Positions 23,594 to 35,450 of a stretch of 60,000 bases of DNA are shown one piece after another. The stretch comes from Bolinopsis microptera (taxonomy: Eukaryota; Ctenophora; Tentaculata; Lobata; Bolinopsidae). A model generated the notes under the pieces. That model was not told the origin of the DNA. It saw only the letters and a program-made list of their open reading frames with translations, and did no database searches. The stretch covers positions 18,385,401 through 18,445,400 of the forward strand of contig NC_087082.1 of NCBI RefSeq assembly GCF_026151205.1, written 5' to 3'. Position 1 is the stretch's first letter; every line of letters begins with the position of its first letter. The position numbers were made by a program, and so were the translations under genes.

Positions 23594-25345
23594 CGTCACT
23601 CCTGCGCGCAGTGTTGTGACCTCCCTTCGTCGTAATTAGCTCGTATTCAGATTGAACAATTTTGAAGTCAAATAAATGTTGTTTCTTTTAGATTTGAATA
23701 AACAATAAGGATTTAGTCCGAAAGTAATTTGTCTACTAAATAACATTTTGAAATTATGAACAAAATTGGTAAAAATTTGCCATAGTTGTGACCAAAAAAC
23801 TACGCGCAGAATTAGATATTTCTTCATAAACGCGTGAACATTTTTGAGTTTAACATTGAATATCTTAGCTCGGTTATTTTAATACTTAATTTTAAAGTAT
23901 CTATCCGATAACTAAACATTTTATCTTTACGACAGTATAATTTTTTTTTGTATATTTGCTAAATTAAAAAAACAGTAGGAATAGAAACGTCGAAGGTCTT
24001 GCGCTTATTTCAGTCACAAAATGTACCCTAATCATAAACTTCATAAAACCCACTGAAAATGATGTCTATAGGCATATTAAGCCCTTACACCTTCCCAAAT
24101 CATTTAGCAAGGATTCAGAGCCAGCTTTTAAAATTAGCTTTCGAATAACATTGTTAAGACATAAAACTATAAATAAATGAGTGCGTTTTTCTCTTTCGTC
24201 TCAACAGTTTCTCTTTCATTTTAACACTATATATTAGTAAAAGCAATCAGCGATCTTTATTCATCATTAAAGGAGTAAAATAATTGGTTCTCGTTAATGT
24301 TTAGTGTCTGATTACAGTTTCGGTCCGACCTCCACACCTGAAAAGATATTGGGGGTATTATCAGTTAAGTAAATGGAAAAATCATATTTGCATCATAAAA
24401 CTATGAAAACATTGAAACTAATGTTTTTGAAGGCTCGCCTATTCGTTTAAGCAATCAAATAGTCAGTGCAAAGAACAGTTGAAGGCACCGGGAATGTTTC
24501 AAATAAATCCTCTGTCTACTATCAGACCACACACTCCACTATGCACTTCAATGTATCGTATAACAATGGCAGTTGAAATGTGTTCCCGCCATTTTAAAAT
24601 CAAAAATGTGCGCAGCATCTTACGGGTTATGCGCCGTGATCAACGGTCACGGCGCAATGGTTATGCGCCGTGACCATTGATCACGGCGCATACACATTGC
24701 GTTTAAATTGTCGTATAAATGTCCAGCTTCTCTGTGAAATTTGGTTGACTCGACTAATTTAAAAATTTAATACTCTTTGTTTCATTCTAGTTTAATTGTA
24801 TTTCTATTATGGTCGGAAAGAATTATAATGTTTTTTTCTTCTACTGGGCCACATTCAGCCTGTCATTCCGCCATATTTTCAACGGCTATGAACACTATCA
24901 TATGAACACTTATATGAGCCTGGCCCCATGTAAGATGTTTCTTTGTAGTCAGTAGTGTATTACTATTTCGGTTTTATAGTCGCATTTAATTCAGTTAATA
25001 TTAATGGTTTCTTCACCTCTTCAAAGTTCAATGTAATTGGTTTGGAGGTCATTTGAAATAAGGAGGTAAAATAACTCACATAGCTTCCAGCAAGTTTCAC
25101 GGATATAGTGATTGAGTTTCTAGTCAACCTAGCCTCTTTGCCTGACTGATTTCTTGTTCGGCAGGGTGACTGCTTAAACGTCAACTTCAACCTCTTCCAC
25201 TGCATCGAATCGTACTAGTAGAATTTGTACCTGAAATATTACATTTAGTTTAGCGACCTTCACATGCGAGTCAAACTTAGTATTTCTGAAAGTTTCGCCA
25301 AATTTCATTGATTTCAGAGGGTGTGGCACGTCACTCTCTCCTTTT
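23594..25345. repeat. Dispersed repeat copy B, inverted partner of 6866-9215
   Basis: Retains the empty insertion site of the solo LTR at about 24070 and an almost continuous match to copy A read backwards. It carries two tandem hairpins at 24630-24690. Short open frames (23636-23827, 24963-25205) are shared with copy A but have no known domain. Confidence 0.75.
24632..24692. repeat. Two adjacent perfect hairpins
   Basis: tgcgccgtga ... tcacggcgca occurs twice in succession, each with a 10-bp stem and a 7-nt loop. Copy A has a single related hairpin at about 7384-7414. It may be a transposon subterminal structure. Confidence 0.6.
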
Positions 25346-25730
25346 AGTTTTAATTATTGTCGCCATAAAATAATTCAAGTGATTCCCAAAAGTTCAAGTT
25401 GATTACACAATTTGGCCAAGTTATGACCCATTTAAGGGCTAGCACGACAAAGGGGAACCCCAATTATTAGGGGGTCAGATTATATCACCAATTAGTGCCG
25501 TATAATTAATGATGTTATCCATCCAGTTGTTTGACATGTGCCCGGATGAAGGATATGAAAACCCTGCTCAATATATTTAAGAGATATGTGGACTGGTCAC
25601 GTTTCCAGAATCCAGTTGAAATCCTCCAAGTCAAGAGCCCTGGTTATGAAGAGGGGGGGTAGTAGTAGAATGGTATGAAGAGAACAGTGGAAGTGGAGGC
25701 GTCGAAGAAAGTCTGAGTCTAGGGGGAGAG

Positions 25731-26297
25731 GTGATTCCAAACGTAGCGGAAAAGCCATGGCAGGGTGTATGCCATACACTGAGTAACATCTGCTTATTTA
25801 GTCAAACATCTAGTGTGGCCTTGCCCATCGGCAGCCTGTCCGATACTTGGAAGCTGGAGAAATGTCGACTCCATCAGTCCTACCAGCAGTTTTTTGATGA
25901 CATGATAAGGGCGATTCAACCGCAAGTCAGGTCAGGGAGAGTTTGGAGACCAGACAAGGAACTAGATTGTGCTGAGAGGGACTTAGTCTGTGAAGCGGTG
26001 AGAGGAATGGTCCAGCCGTACAGCAGAGCAAGGATTGGTTTTGGAGAATGGAAGAAACCGTGGAAGAAGATGAACGCCCGGGAACAACAAGCTGAGGTCC
26101 TTCAGAGAGTTATAAGAAACCTCGAGCATGAAAGGGAAGTTCAATGCGGCTCTCTTGAGATGCAGTCAAGATGGGGACAGTGGAGGGAAGAGGTTATGAA
26201 GACGGACATGAGCTGGCACACACTCTTTAAGTATGGTGATTCGCTCACAGGTTTTATGCTCAGTGCGACTTATGGTACTGTGGTCACACCAAATTGA
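25731..26297 (+). pseudogene. Retroelement-derived fragment, C-terminal region of a reverse transcriptase polyprotein
   Basis: The 188-codon frame reads LSDTWKLEKCRLHQSYQQ, WRPDKELDCAERDLVCEAVR, EWKKPWKKMNAREQQAEV, WGQWREEVMKTDMSWHTLFK, FMLSATYGTVVTPN. I recognise the order (arginine-rich helix, R-x-W-x-P, K-x-W-x-K-M/A, W-x-x-W, then F-x-L-x-A-T-Y-x-x-x-x-P) from the post-polymerase part of non-LTR retroelement proteins, which usually continues into a CPLC zinc-binding segment. Here a stop follows directly after the TPN and the zinc segment is missing. The polymerase domain is also absent. It is therefore a partial relic; the family name is from memory and unverified. Confidence 0.6.
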
Positions 26298-26492
26298 TTT
26301 TTTTAAATAATCCAAATACAGGCAGCGATTTAGTCAACTTAAGTTTGTCATTTATGTAATTGAACATTAAAAATGTATCCTTCATAGAATTTTGTATTAT
26401 CTCGAGGGTATAAAATTGTCAATTGAGAAACACGTCATAAATCTAAACAAATAAGTTCATTAAAATAGCTATCAATCAGTAAATGAACGAAC

Positions 26493-26565
26493 CTGTACAT
26501 CTAGATGATGTAGGTCCACCACTTGTAACTTGTCAGACCGGTTGTTGTACAGCTTCCTGTTCAGC
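26493..26565 (-). CDS. Internal exon of an unidentified gene, SMR-like start
   Basis: The acceptor ttttcag ends at 26566 and the donor gttcgt starts at 26492. The only open frame gives LNRKLYNNRSDKLQVVDLHH and then LDVQ (1 nt + 24 codons). It joins in phase to the exon at 27722-27844 (AA+G, Lys). The VVDLHHLDV core resembles the LDLHGLHV opening of SMR domains, but the usual glycine is histidine here and the rest of the domain is not in the window. Function unknown. Confidence 0.5.
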
Positions 26566-27721
26566 CTGAAAACACATTTCTGTTACCATGACAACGTTAC
26601 CATTACAAGTTACCCGTGATGGGGAGTGTCATGAGGTTACGTGACTGATAAAGTTAATACACCTCCTCCCCACTAATAGTGCACTAACCTGGAAATGAGG
26701 GAGTAGACTCCAAAAAGTGAGGACCAGCGTCATTTCAGTAACTTTTAAAAAAGCCCGGGCCTATTTTAGATCCTGAAATTAGTGCCAGGAGTCTGTTTCG
26801 TGGATTATATTGTTGGCTTTAAAGGGATTTAAAAAGTGTAAACAGTATAAGGGTATTTATAAAACACATAATTACTGAACACGTGTCGAGATTAACTTAA
26901 AACGTGAAAAATCAATAATCAAGTAATCACACGTTTCCTTGCCCCTTCCCTTGTCTGAAAAGTGAAAACTATCCCCTCCCCTTTCACCGAACGTGTGTCT
27001 AATCACGAGCAATTTAAATCAAACACGTAAAAACAAGTAACACATAAATGCGAGTACAGTGGCAGTCAACTACATGAATGGTAGTCAACTGATAGTGCGG
27101 AGAAACACGGCACACACGTTAGGCCAGGAATGTTCCGCGCCATATAAGGAATAATTCACTGGGTGTACAAATAAACAATGTGGTTGGGCCGTGAACTGGT
27201 GGTATTTTTTACACAACTTGTTTTAGTGGGCTTGTCAAGTCCTGCTCGATTATAGTAGTATAGAAGTGAGGCGGAACACCATAGTATGAAGACACAGGCA
27301 CTTTTAGAGTCCATTTTAATATCACTTTTCACGCTCAGTGCTTCAGACTTTAAATTAAAACTGGCACTTTCCATTTTAACTTCGGCTAATTGATCCCTTA
27401 CCAATATAAGATAAGTTGTAAATGTAAGTATGAATTGGGGGTCAAATAAGACAGTAGTTTTTATGTTCTTATGTGACTTTTTAATCTATAATTCCGATCC
27501 CGGCCAAAAACTCAAAATTGGCCGGGGCCGGGAATAAACACCTCCCCCGGCGCCGGGAATCCCGGTCGTTCAGTGCATTACAGCACAGTAAACAGAGCCA
27601 AAGTTGTTACTTGTCAAATGCTAAAATAGAATCTCTAGAATACAAATAAATTCATTCGATCAACATCGAAAATGACGTCACAACGACGGTAATGTAATGT
27701 CAATGACGTCACGAAGCTCAC

Positions 27722-27844
27722 TTGAAGTTTTTGCTGCTGTCTGAGTTTATCAGCTTGTTCACCAGTCTCTGTACTTCTTCAGCGTGCTGATTCAACAGCT
27801 CCTGCGGGAGATTCTTCTTGGTCTTTCAGCGCTTTTAGCTTCTC
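27722..27844 (-). CDS. Upstream exon of the same unidentified gene, with an apparent 1-base frameshift
   Basis: The acceptor attattccag ends at 27845 and the donor gtgagc begins at 27721. The 3' part reads KTKKNLPQELLNQHAEEVQR and LVNKLINSDSSKNF, strongly coding in character and helical. The first codons (EKLKAL) are in a different frame, and no single frame is open from the acceptor onward. Removing one base from the ctgaaagacc run at about 27812 would restore phase at both ends. Either an assembly error in a homopolymer or a genuine disabling indel explains it. Confidence 0.5.
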
Positions 27845-28479
27845 CTGGAATAATCGAGAGGTAATATTGTCTTCTTTCTCTAATAACAAACAAAATAATA
27901 AACAAACAAATAAGCAAAGTTTTGTCTGCTTTCAAGCTCAAAAGTAATAGTAACACTAACACGACTCACGAGCCCTTTAAAGCTTGTAATAATGTAAGGC
28001 GTGACTGTGTTTTCTATGGACAAAATTATTTCAACCTAATTTCTGCATGACAATGTTTAACCTAATTTCTACATGACTATGATCCAGCTATCAGGAAAAT
28101 TTAAACATCTAATAATTTAAAATTATATCATTAGAACTAGAAGTTCATTTAAAAGTATCGAAATCTTAGTTCTATTTTTACAGTCACCTTTTTAACTATT
28201 GAGTTCAATGATTGCTAACTTTGATTTACTCTTTAACTAAAATTTGCTGAAATTAAAAAGTTGTATGATAAAAAGGTACACAAAATCAAAAACTTAGTCG
28301 ATTAAACTCGTTTCTAGTCTGCGTCCAAACTTACTTATTATTATTAAAGTTAAACGTTAGAATTTATAAATAATAGTAAAACAGGATTTAATATCTCCCA
28401 AAGGATCAACCTCGTGAACTGTAACTTCGATTTAATAAAAGGCTCGAATAAAAGCAAAGAGGTTACTAAGCACTTACCT

Positions 28480-28765
28480 ATTACCCCCATGACATAAGGT
28501 TAAAATTCTCCCCTAACGAGATATTGGCGAAAAACTGTCTCGATCACGTGATATGACCGTATAAGGAAGTTAGCCTAATTTCTCTATAGTGTTTCAGTAT
28601 ATGCTTTTGTAAAGGATTTGGTTAGGGTTAGGCCGTTAGGGTTGGGATCTGATTAGAGGGTTATGGTTTCCGGGTTTCGAATAGTTGTTTAGGGCCATCT
28701 ACAGAACGGGTTGAAGAAGTCACGTGACAGGCGATTGTAGAGTGATTAATCATCATCCACCATAA
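28480..28765. repeat. Dispersed repeat with telomere-like gggtta motifs, partner at 29575-29835
   Basis: Both copies share catgacataggg/aagg, attaggaagtt(t)gcctaatttc, a run of (g)gttagggttaggg and aagtcacgtgac. The TTAGGG-like runs are short, degenerate and internal to the repeat, so this is not a chromosome end. Confidence 0.7.
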
Positions 28766-28954
28766 CTGCCATCGTAAACAGTTAATTAATTAGGTATCAA
28801 CAATCAAGCACAATATATAATACAGCAGGGCTGATTACTGCTGACACATTATAAAGCAACTAAGAGCAGAAATATGGATGATGGAATAACGCGAGGCAAC
28901 AGTGAACTGGGCGCAATTAAGGCGCGAACAGTGAACGCACGAGGTGTAAAGCTC

Positions 28955-29235
28955 AAAGTGCTCCTTCATCAATTATGTTCACTCTTAGACGGATTTGACA
29001 CGCGAAATTGCGCGGCAATTATGCGCGGCGCGTAAAACTTTTGTAAACCTTTCGGACAAGGGTTAAATTATTTTTCTACTGTCAACACAGCCCAAGTTAT
29101 ACATGTTTTAATATCAAAAAATGTCCAATTTTTTTGTATCATTTTTAATTAATTTCTTTTTCAAATCGCTGCCACATCAAAATTATTTTACGAAAGTACA
29201 TTAAATTTTCACAGAAAGCAAGTTTAATCGTTTTA
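28955..29235. repeat. Inverted partner of the repeat at 2640-3250
   Basis: Reverse-complement match to about 2800-3110, for example ctgtcaacacagcccaagtt at about 29079. It is followed at about 29330 by the cacaacactgcgcgcag end motif of the 6.9/23.6 kb family, suggesting the two families are parts of a larger element. Confidence 0.6.
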
Positions 29236-29574
29236 GAACTATATTAAAAAAGAATTTAATATAAAAATGTTAAAACTTTAAAATTATCAATTGAATAAAT
29301 TGCCAACGTCCAAATATGTGTAAAATACGACGAAGAGGGGTCACAACACTGCGCGCAGCAGTGAACGTGTGAATCATGATCTACCTAGAAATAGCTTGTA
29401 GAAACTGTCTATGGTAATTACCTCTGCAGACACGCCGGGCATATGCTGCAGCTACTCATTTGCTTTGGTGTTGGAGCCCTTCCTTAGTCTAGCTTCCTTG
29501 CTATTCCTATTTCCCCCGACAGATGATATTCACTTGAAGTTGAATCGATGCATTTTTGAACGCTGATTCCGAAT

Positions 29575-29835
29575 CACCCCACATGACATAGGGTTTAAAT
29601 GCTCCCCTGGCTTAAAACTTTCTCGATGACCATATACATATTAGGAAGTTTGCCTAATTTCTCGTTAGGGTTAGGGTTTCAGCATATGCTTTAGTTAGGG
29701 ATTGGGTTAGGGTTAGGGTTGGGATCAGATTAGAGAGTTAGGGTTTCGAATACTGAATAGCTATTCGTGATTCAGGGCCACCTAGAGAACGTGTTAAAAA
29801 AGTCACGTGACAATCGAGTGTAGACAGTAGAGTGA
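29575..29835. repeat. Second copy of the gggtta-containing repeat
   Basis: See the partner at 28480-28765. The order of motifs is the same and both are in direct orientation. From 29840 to 30870 I see no gene, only AT-rich sequence. Confidence 0.7.
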
Positions 29836-30875
29836 TTTATTATTATTATTACATTGTCCTGCGAGGGTGATGTTTTTCAATAATCAATAAAAACTTGAAG
29901 GAAAAAAAAGTTATTAATGATGACGCGACGAACAAGTTAAAAAATCAATTTATCAATAATCAAGATGTAAACTCAGATAATCTATGAAAATAATACTTGA
30001 TATAATAAATTGAATGATATAGTTATACTTTCTTGAGCTCATTTTTTAATGTTTTAAATAAACTATCTTTTCGGCCCTAATTTAAGCTTAAAAGTGATCC
30101 CGCCACTCGGGATCATTTTTATCCCGAGTTGGCACATGGCCAATTCCTGCAAGTACTTTTACATTTTTCTACTTTCTATCAATTTTCCATTTATCGTTGT
30201 GGAACACAACAAGAAAATTGAGAATAATCTTGTGCGAGGGTAGGGACCCAGATGTCGTTTCTAACCCAAATAAACTTGAAGGAGGCTTCTCATCAGTAGC
30301 CGCACCTCCTTACTCGGTTTCTACCTCGTCTATCAATAATTTTGACTAATTTTTTAAATAATAGCATGTAAATTGTAACAATTATACCGCCAGCCACTAA
30401 CTTTAACAAAAGGTTGATAAAACTTCAATTGAGACTTTACTGAGATGCAATACTGGATGAGAGTGATACCGAAGGTGAATGGAAGTTAGTACTTTAGTAA
30501 AATAAACAATCGTAATAAATGAAAAAGGTGATAATTTTGATAAAGTCTCGTTCACAGACACAGAATCTAAAACATACAAAATAAAATAGCGTCTAAATCT
30601 ACAAATAAAATATCGTCTATGATCTAAATCTAGAATTAAAATAAAATAATCGAATAATGTCACATAAAAGTTCTAAAAATATATCTATGATGTTTGATAA
30701 AATAAAACATATCACAGTGATAAATTAATAAATTAGAGTTTGGGCAGTAGCCATTTCGGTCATCATGATAAAATAGGGCGGAAAACAGAACAACGCCCAT
30801 AAAACAGTGGCCCAAGAATCTGTCAAACAGAATCGAGTAAAAAATAAATCCACTTCCATGACAAAATGGCCTCCG

Positions 30876-31127
30876 TTATATCCGCTCATAATGCGGTTCC
30901 GAGTGCCTGCTAATCCCGGACCCGTTCTGTCCTGGGTAGCTGGACCCTTGCTTGTAGTTATACCGCTCATAGTCCGGCCCGGAATTTGTATCACTTCCGC
31001 AGCTGTTTATAGTTTTCATCTTGATATAGCTGTTGTCAGCGGGTCCCGGTTTGGGGCTGTCGCAGTGGTTGGAAGAGTTGAAGCTGCGGTACGGGGCTGC
31101 TGCTGTGTCTTGGTCCGGGGTTGGCAT
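30876..31127 (-). CDS. Exon 5 (cytoplasmic tail, stop) of LDLa type I membrane protein
   Basis: The acceptor (gttaacattccaatctccag) ends at 31128 and the exon starts in phase 0. It encodes an 83-residue tail rich in Ser, Asn, Gly and Pro, beginning MPTPDQDTAAAPYRSF. The tail contains NSYIKMK (YxxM, the PI3-kinase p85 SH2-type motif), PDYERYNYKQ, and ends EPHYERI. It has no enzymatic domain. The tyrosines suggest phosphorylation-dependent signalling, which is inference from short motifs. It joins in phase to the transmembrane exon 574 bp upstream. Confidence 0.7.
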   Translation of the reverse strand: MPTPDQDTAAAPYRSFNSSNHCDSPKPGPADNSYIKMKTINSCGSDTNSGPDYERYNYKQGSSYPGQNGSGISRHSEPHYERI

Positions 31128-31339
31128 CTGGAGATTGGAATGTTAACAATTGAGAATATGTTCCGAAACTAAAGTTGTAAAGTACCGAGTAACTGTCAGT
31201 GTCGGTATTGGGGATGATTTCACATAGCCATGAGTTTGTAGCGCGATGCGTTACTGTGCCGCGCCGCGCACTTAATAAGGCTTCTCACAGCTAGATCGGC
31301 GAGATGCGCTACTGTGCCGCGCCGAGCTGCCATGAATTG

Positions 31340-31625
31340 ACATCGTCAATTAACCATGAGTCTACGCGTACAGCGTGACGCGCTTGTTTCACAAATACAA
31401 AGTAAGATAGACTGTGCCGCCTTCGGCGGTCGCGCGCTACTGCAAGCGAGAGGGCTCTGGTTAGAGCAAGGGGATGATAATATTTCATCCTATTTCGAGG
31501 GTAACTTTAGATCACTCCTTGATTTCAACGTTTTGAGCCCCTTACTCTTAGCGCACTGGGATTCCTCCATACTCGAACAAAACAGAATAATCCATATAAA
31601 TGATAAAGGTAAAATCCCAAAATGA
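31340..31625 (+). pseudogene. Small LINE fragment in intron 4 of the LDLa gene
   Basis: The plus-strand frame contains GRALLQARGLWLEQGDDNIS followed by SYF, resembling the linker before the reverse transcriptase of many LINEs (R-A-x-W-x-E-x-G-x-x-x-x-x-Y-F). There are no catalytic motifs. Next to it, at about 31245-31330, a gcgctactgtgccgcgccg motif is repeated. Confidence 0.45.
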
Positions 31626-31701
31626 CCCTAGGCCTAAAAAGCAGTACAGATAATACGAGAAGCGCGGTGTTTAGGAACACACAACGAGATAACCCACTCA
31701 C

Positions 31702-31805
31702 TAGCTGACGGAGACAGGCTCTATTACATTTCTTGTAGAAAACAGCTGCAGCCACGCCCAGTATAACCACTGCTGACAGTCCTAAAACTAATGGAGTCCA
31801 CATCT
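31702..31805 (-). CDS. Exon 4 (transmembrane) of LDLa type I membrane protein
   Basis: The acceptor tatttttcag ends at 31806 and the donor gtgagt starts at 31701. Encodes (E)MWTPLVLGLSAVVILGVAA then AVFYKKCNRACLRQL: one hydrophobic helix of about 22 residues followed by a basic stop-transfer segment with two cysteines. Enters in phase 1, matching the upstream LDLa exons, and leaves in phase 0, matching exon 5. Confidence 0.75.
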
Positions 31806-34595
31806 CTGAAAAATAGTTGGTAAAATATTTGCACAAAAGATTTTAATAAACCCGCGTGTCGCGTAATCTCATGTTTTTATAGTTTTTCGGTCGATTAAAG
31901 AGTTTGGTTTAAAGACGTCTAGATAACTTAAGTTGTGGATTTTCTTTCTGCTATTATAAATTATAATAATCACTGATAGAAAGAAAACCATCTTGTCGCT
32001 AGAGAAGAATACGTAGATGGTAACGACCAAATATGGTATTAATAAATCGTATTTTCAATCGCCTTTTCAACCAACCTTCAATCAACCGATGAAGAAACAC
32101 TATACATTGTGTTATTCAACCAAAAAATGGACAGTAGAAAGTTGCTACTCGCTGTATTTGGCAAACTTCTCGATTTCTTCAAAGTGGCGAGGTCCAACAA
32201 AAAGCATACAAACTTTTATCGAATACAATAAAATCAAAACATTAAAATGAGGCACATTCTTATCATTTCTTTCATTCCATTATACTCCTGATGAGGTAGC
32301 GATGATTTGCCCATACTCTCTTTTATTCTACTGATAAATGCCGCGATAGTGTTGGACCACCTATGAACTTATCATTTGACCAAACGGCAACTTGGTCGTT
32401 TAGCTCCGGACAGTCTATGCAACGTCTATGCAACGTCCATGCAACAACAAAAGAACCGTCTATGCAACGTCTATGCAACGTCCCTGCACAATGAACACTC
32501 TATGCACACTCCCTGCACGGTCAGTCTATGCAACGTCTATGCAACGTCTATGCAACGTCTATGCAACGTCCCTGCACAGTACCATATGAACACCGGCTAC
32601 TAGCCGGCTAGTAGCCACTTTTGTAATAACAGCTCCTCAACTTCACATTACCAACCGGCTACTAACCGGCACTTGAAAAGTGGTTACTAGCCGGCTACTA
32701 ACCGGCTACTAGCCGGCTAGTGACCACAAAGTGGCTACTAACCGGCTACTAAGCGGTCACTAGCCGGCTATTAGCCGAGCTCTAAAGCAGACCTACTAGT
32801 AGCCGGTTCCAAACCGGCTACTAGCCGGCACTTAGAAAGCGGTCACTAGCCGGCTACTAACCGGCTACTAACCGGCTAGTAACCACCAAGTGGCTACTAA
32901 CCGGCTACTAACCGGTCACTAGCCGGCTCTTAAGCGGACCTACTAGTAGCCGGTTCCAAACCGGCTACTAGCCGACACTTGAAAAGCGGTCACTAGCCGG
33001 CTACTAACCGGCTACTAACCGGCTAGTAACCACCAAGTGGCTACTAACCGGTCACTAGCCGGCTCTAAAGCGGACCTTCTAGTTCCAAACCGGCTACTAG
33101 CCGACACTTGAAAAGCGGTCACTAGCCGGCTACTAACCGGCTACTAACCGGCTAGTAACCACCAAGTGGCTACTAACCGGTCACTAGCCGGCTCTAAAGC
33201 GGGCCTTCTAGTTCCAAACCGGCTACTAGCCGACACTTGAAAAGCGGTCACTAGCCGGCTGGTGGGTACTAGCTGGTTAGTAGCCGGCTACTAACCGGCT
33301 ACTAACCAGCTAGTACCCACCAAGTGGCTACTAACCGGCTACTAACCGGCTACTAACCGGCTAGTACTAACCTGCTCTAGGCGACTCTAAATCAGACCGG
33401 CTATAATTCATTATTGCCAAATAAACAAATTATTTGAAACAAATTATTTGAAACACGGTTTTACAGACACCCTAATCCCAACCTTAACCCTAACCCCGAA
33501 GCTATTCATAACCCTAACCACAACCGTGGTCACTATTAACCAATGTCTCTATTAACCAATGTAAACAGTTCTGCGTGAGAAATTCGAGCTAGCTTGCTCA
33601 GGGGCTAAATTGGCCAAATAAGCTCATTGAAGCTAGCACTCTCACAACACTTGCCACAATGACAAAGGTTTAGCTACCTGTTATTAACACTAGCAGGAAC
33701 CCATTAACCCTAAAGTGGTGTCAAGACTTTAGGAGGCCGGATCAGTTTCCTGCCGCAAAGTCTCCCAGTGAAAATTATTATTACCTATTTAATTCACGTT
33801 TTTGACACCACTTGGAAGTCCGAATTTTGGGCACTAAAATTCTTATTTCTTGGCCTGTTTTTTATTTTTTTATGTTGATTTGAAGGCCATTAAGGCATTT
33901 GACCCAGTCATAAAAAATTTGAGTATTATATCTTTTACGGTTTTTGCGGAACGTCGTGTTAAAGTTGATGCCCTGGTGTCAGTAAAATGGTAACAAATAT
34001 ATATATATCGTCTCGCTTTATATATGTAAGATTCTGTTAAATTTTGAAGCAAAAATATTTATCAGAACATAAGTTATGCCACTTTTTGTTTTTAAAATAA
34101 TTAGCAAGATCTGAGCGACATGTAACAATTTTAAGAGATAAGAACTGGTGAACGTTCTTGGGCCACCCTGTAAAATAATTGCGTTGAGCAGTGCAAATGA
34201 GCAGTGCAATTAGTTTGTAATTGCACAGAATATGCTTCCAGATGCTCTCAAAAGACATGATTGTAAATATTTTATACTACTACTAGTGCTTGTACTTGTG
34301 GCTATCTGAATTTTATATTATATTATATTATATTTTATATTATATTCAATTTCAGAATGAATTTGCAATTGGACTGTGAGATTGCAGGATTAGACAAGTG
34401 AAGGAAGCAGTTTAAATTCAAGCAATTATAAGTGATAAGGATTGATAATGTAATTCCCAATCCTTTAATAAGAACTGAGATAAAATAACTGGGATAAATT
34501 AATTGTGATAAAATAACTGGGATAAATTAATTGTGATAAAATGACTGATGTCATGACAATACTCTGAATACACCAACTAAATACAACAACTCCTG

Positions 34596-34815
34596 TTAGA
34601 AGGTGTAGCTGGGGAGCGGTTTGAGGGCCTTGGCGCTGTCCTCTCTGTGGATGTTGAGAAGTTCAATCCGAGTATTAGGTAGGGAGAGAAGCTCCTTAGC
34701 GACAGTCACGGCGTCTTTCTGGGTCTGAATATCGTCCATAATGTATGTATACATGTCTGGCAGGTGAGAGCTGGTGTCGTTGATGAGTAGCTCGATCGAG
34801 GGCAAGCAGTGGAGA
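34596..34815 (-). CDS. Orphan terminal-exon-like frame inside the fold-back element
   Basis: After a pyrimidine tract and a possible acceptor gatcgag ending at about 34796, the minus strand reads LLINDTSSHLPDMYTYIMDD, IQTQKDAVTVAKELLSLPNT, RIELLNIHREDSAKALKPLP and stops at 34596. The composition is that of a real soluble protein end. In another frame just upstream (34888-34770) lies a perfect CCHC zinc-knuckle spacing, CLHCGNPGHLSTAC, so a retroelement Gag-like origin with a frameshift is an alternative. I recognise no family. It might be a captured host exon or transposon coding remnant. Confidence 0.4.
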
Positions 34816-34951
34816 GATGACCAGGGTTGCCACAGTGGAGGCAATGGAGGTCTGAGGAAGGATGGGTCTGGTTTCTTGTTTGAACCATGATAGTAGTCGT
34901 TTAGGAGTAAATGGTGAATTGTACAGTAAGTAGATGGTTAGTACTCCTTAT

Positions 34952-35400
34952 ACAGGGTGTTTCAAAAATAATGTCCTGATTTTAAAAACCAATACATTTT
35001 TTTATAAAGGAGCAAAATGCCCATTATCGGTTGCCATTAGTTTATAAAGCTTACAAATTTAATTTGTTAAGCTCATTTGTTCCAGCGATTCAACTTTGTT
35101 AATTTTTTTTGGCTCTGTTCCAAAAAGTCGAATTTTGAGAAAATACCATGATACCCGATCCCCATCCAAGCTGTGACTTTCTCTCTAGTGATAGGCGACT
35201 CAACTGTTGCATGGGGGTTCTCATCTGCCCAAAACCTACAATTTTGGCGATTGACATGACCGCTCAGATGAAAATGAGCCTCATCTGAAAAAATATCTGT
35301 TTCAAGAATTCTGAGTCAGATTCGATGCGATCAGCCATCATGCTGCCAAATTTGGTCCTTTGTTCTCCATTTTTTGGAGTTTGTGTTTGTTTGATTTGAA
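34952..35400 (-). pseudogene. Mariner/IS630-type transposase fragment with one transposon end
   Basis: TA plus cagggtgtttcaaaaataat at 34951-34971 is a typical mariner terminus. Minus strand 35375-35070 encodes EQRTKFGSMMADRIESDSEF, then in a shifted frame FSDEAHFHLSGHVNRQNCRF and WADENPHATVESPITREKV: the first catalytic aspartate context (FSDE) and following conserved block of DDE transposases in this superfamily. It has lost its N-terminal part and the later catalytic residues and carries a frameshift. A separate mariner-like terminus (ggccaccctgta) lies at 34161-34172. Confidence 0.7.
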
Positions 35401-35450
35401 TTTTTTATAGTCTTGACGTGTCACGTGATCCGCGTCATTCGCCTGTTACG

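Noticed and set aside
26493-27844. Naming the two-exon gene as an SMR-domain (N4BP2-like) protein
   Set aside because: Only ten residues resemble the SMR opening and the key glycine is replaced; the rest of the domain is not in the window.
28600-29760. Chromosome end
   Set aside because: gggtta runs are short, degenerate and embedded in a repeat with normal sequence on both sides.
32376-32603. Frames rich in YATSMQRPC repeats in the fold-back arms (also 36186-36548)
   Set aside because: Direct translation of the 11-bp units; present on both strands of an inverted repeat.
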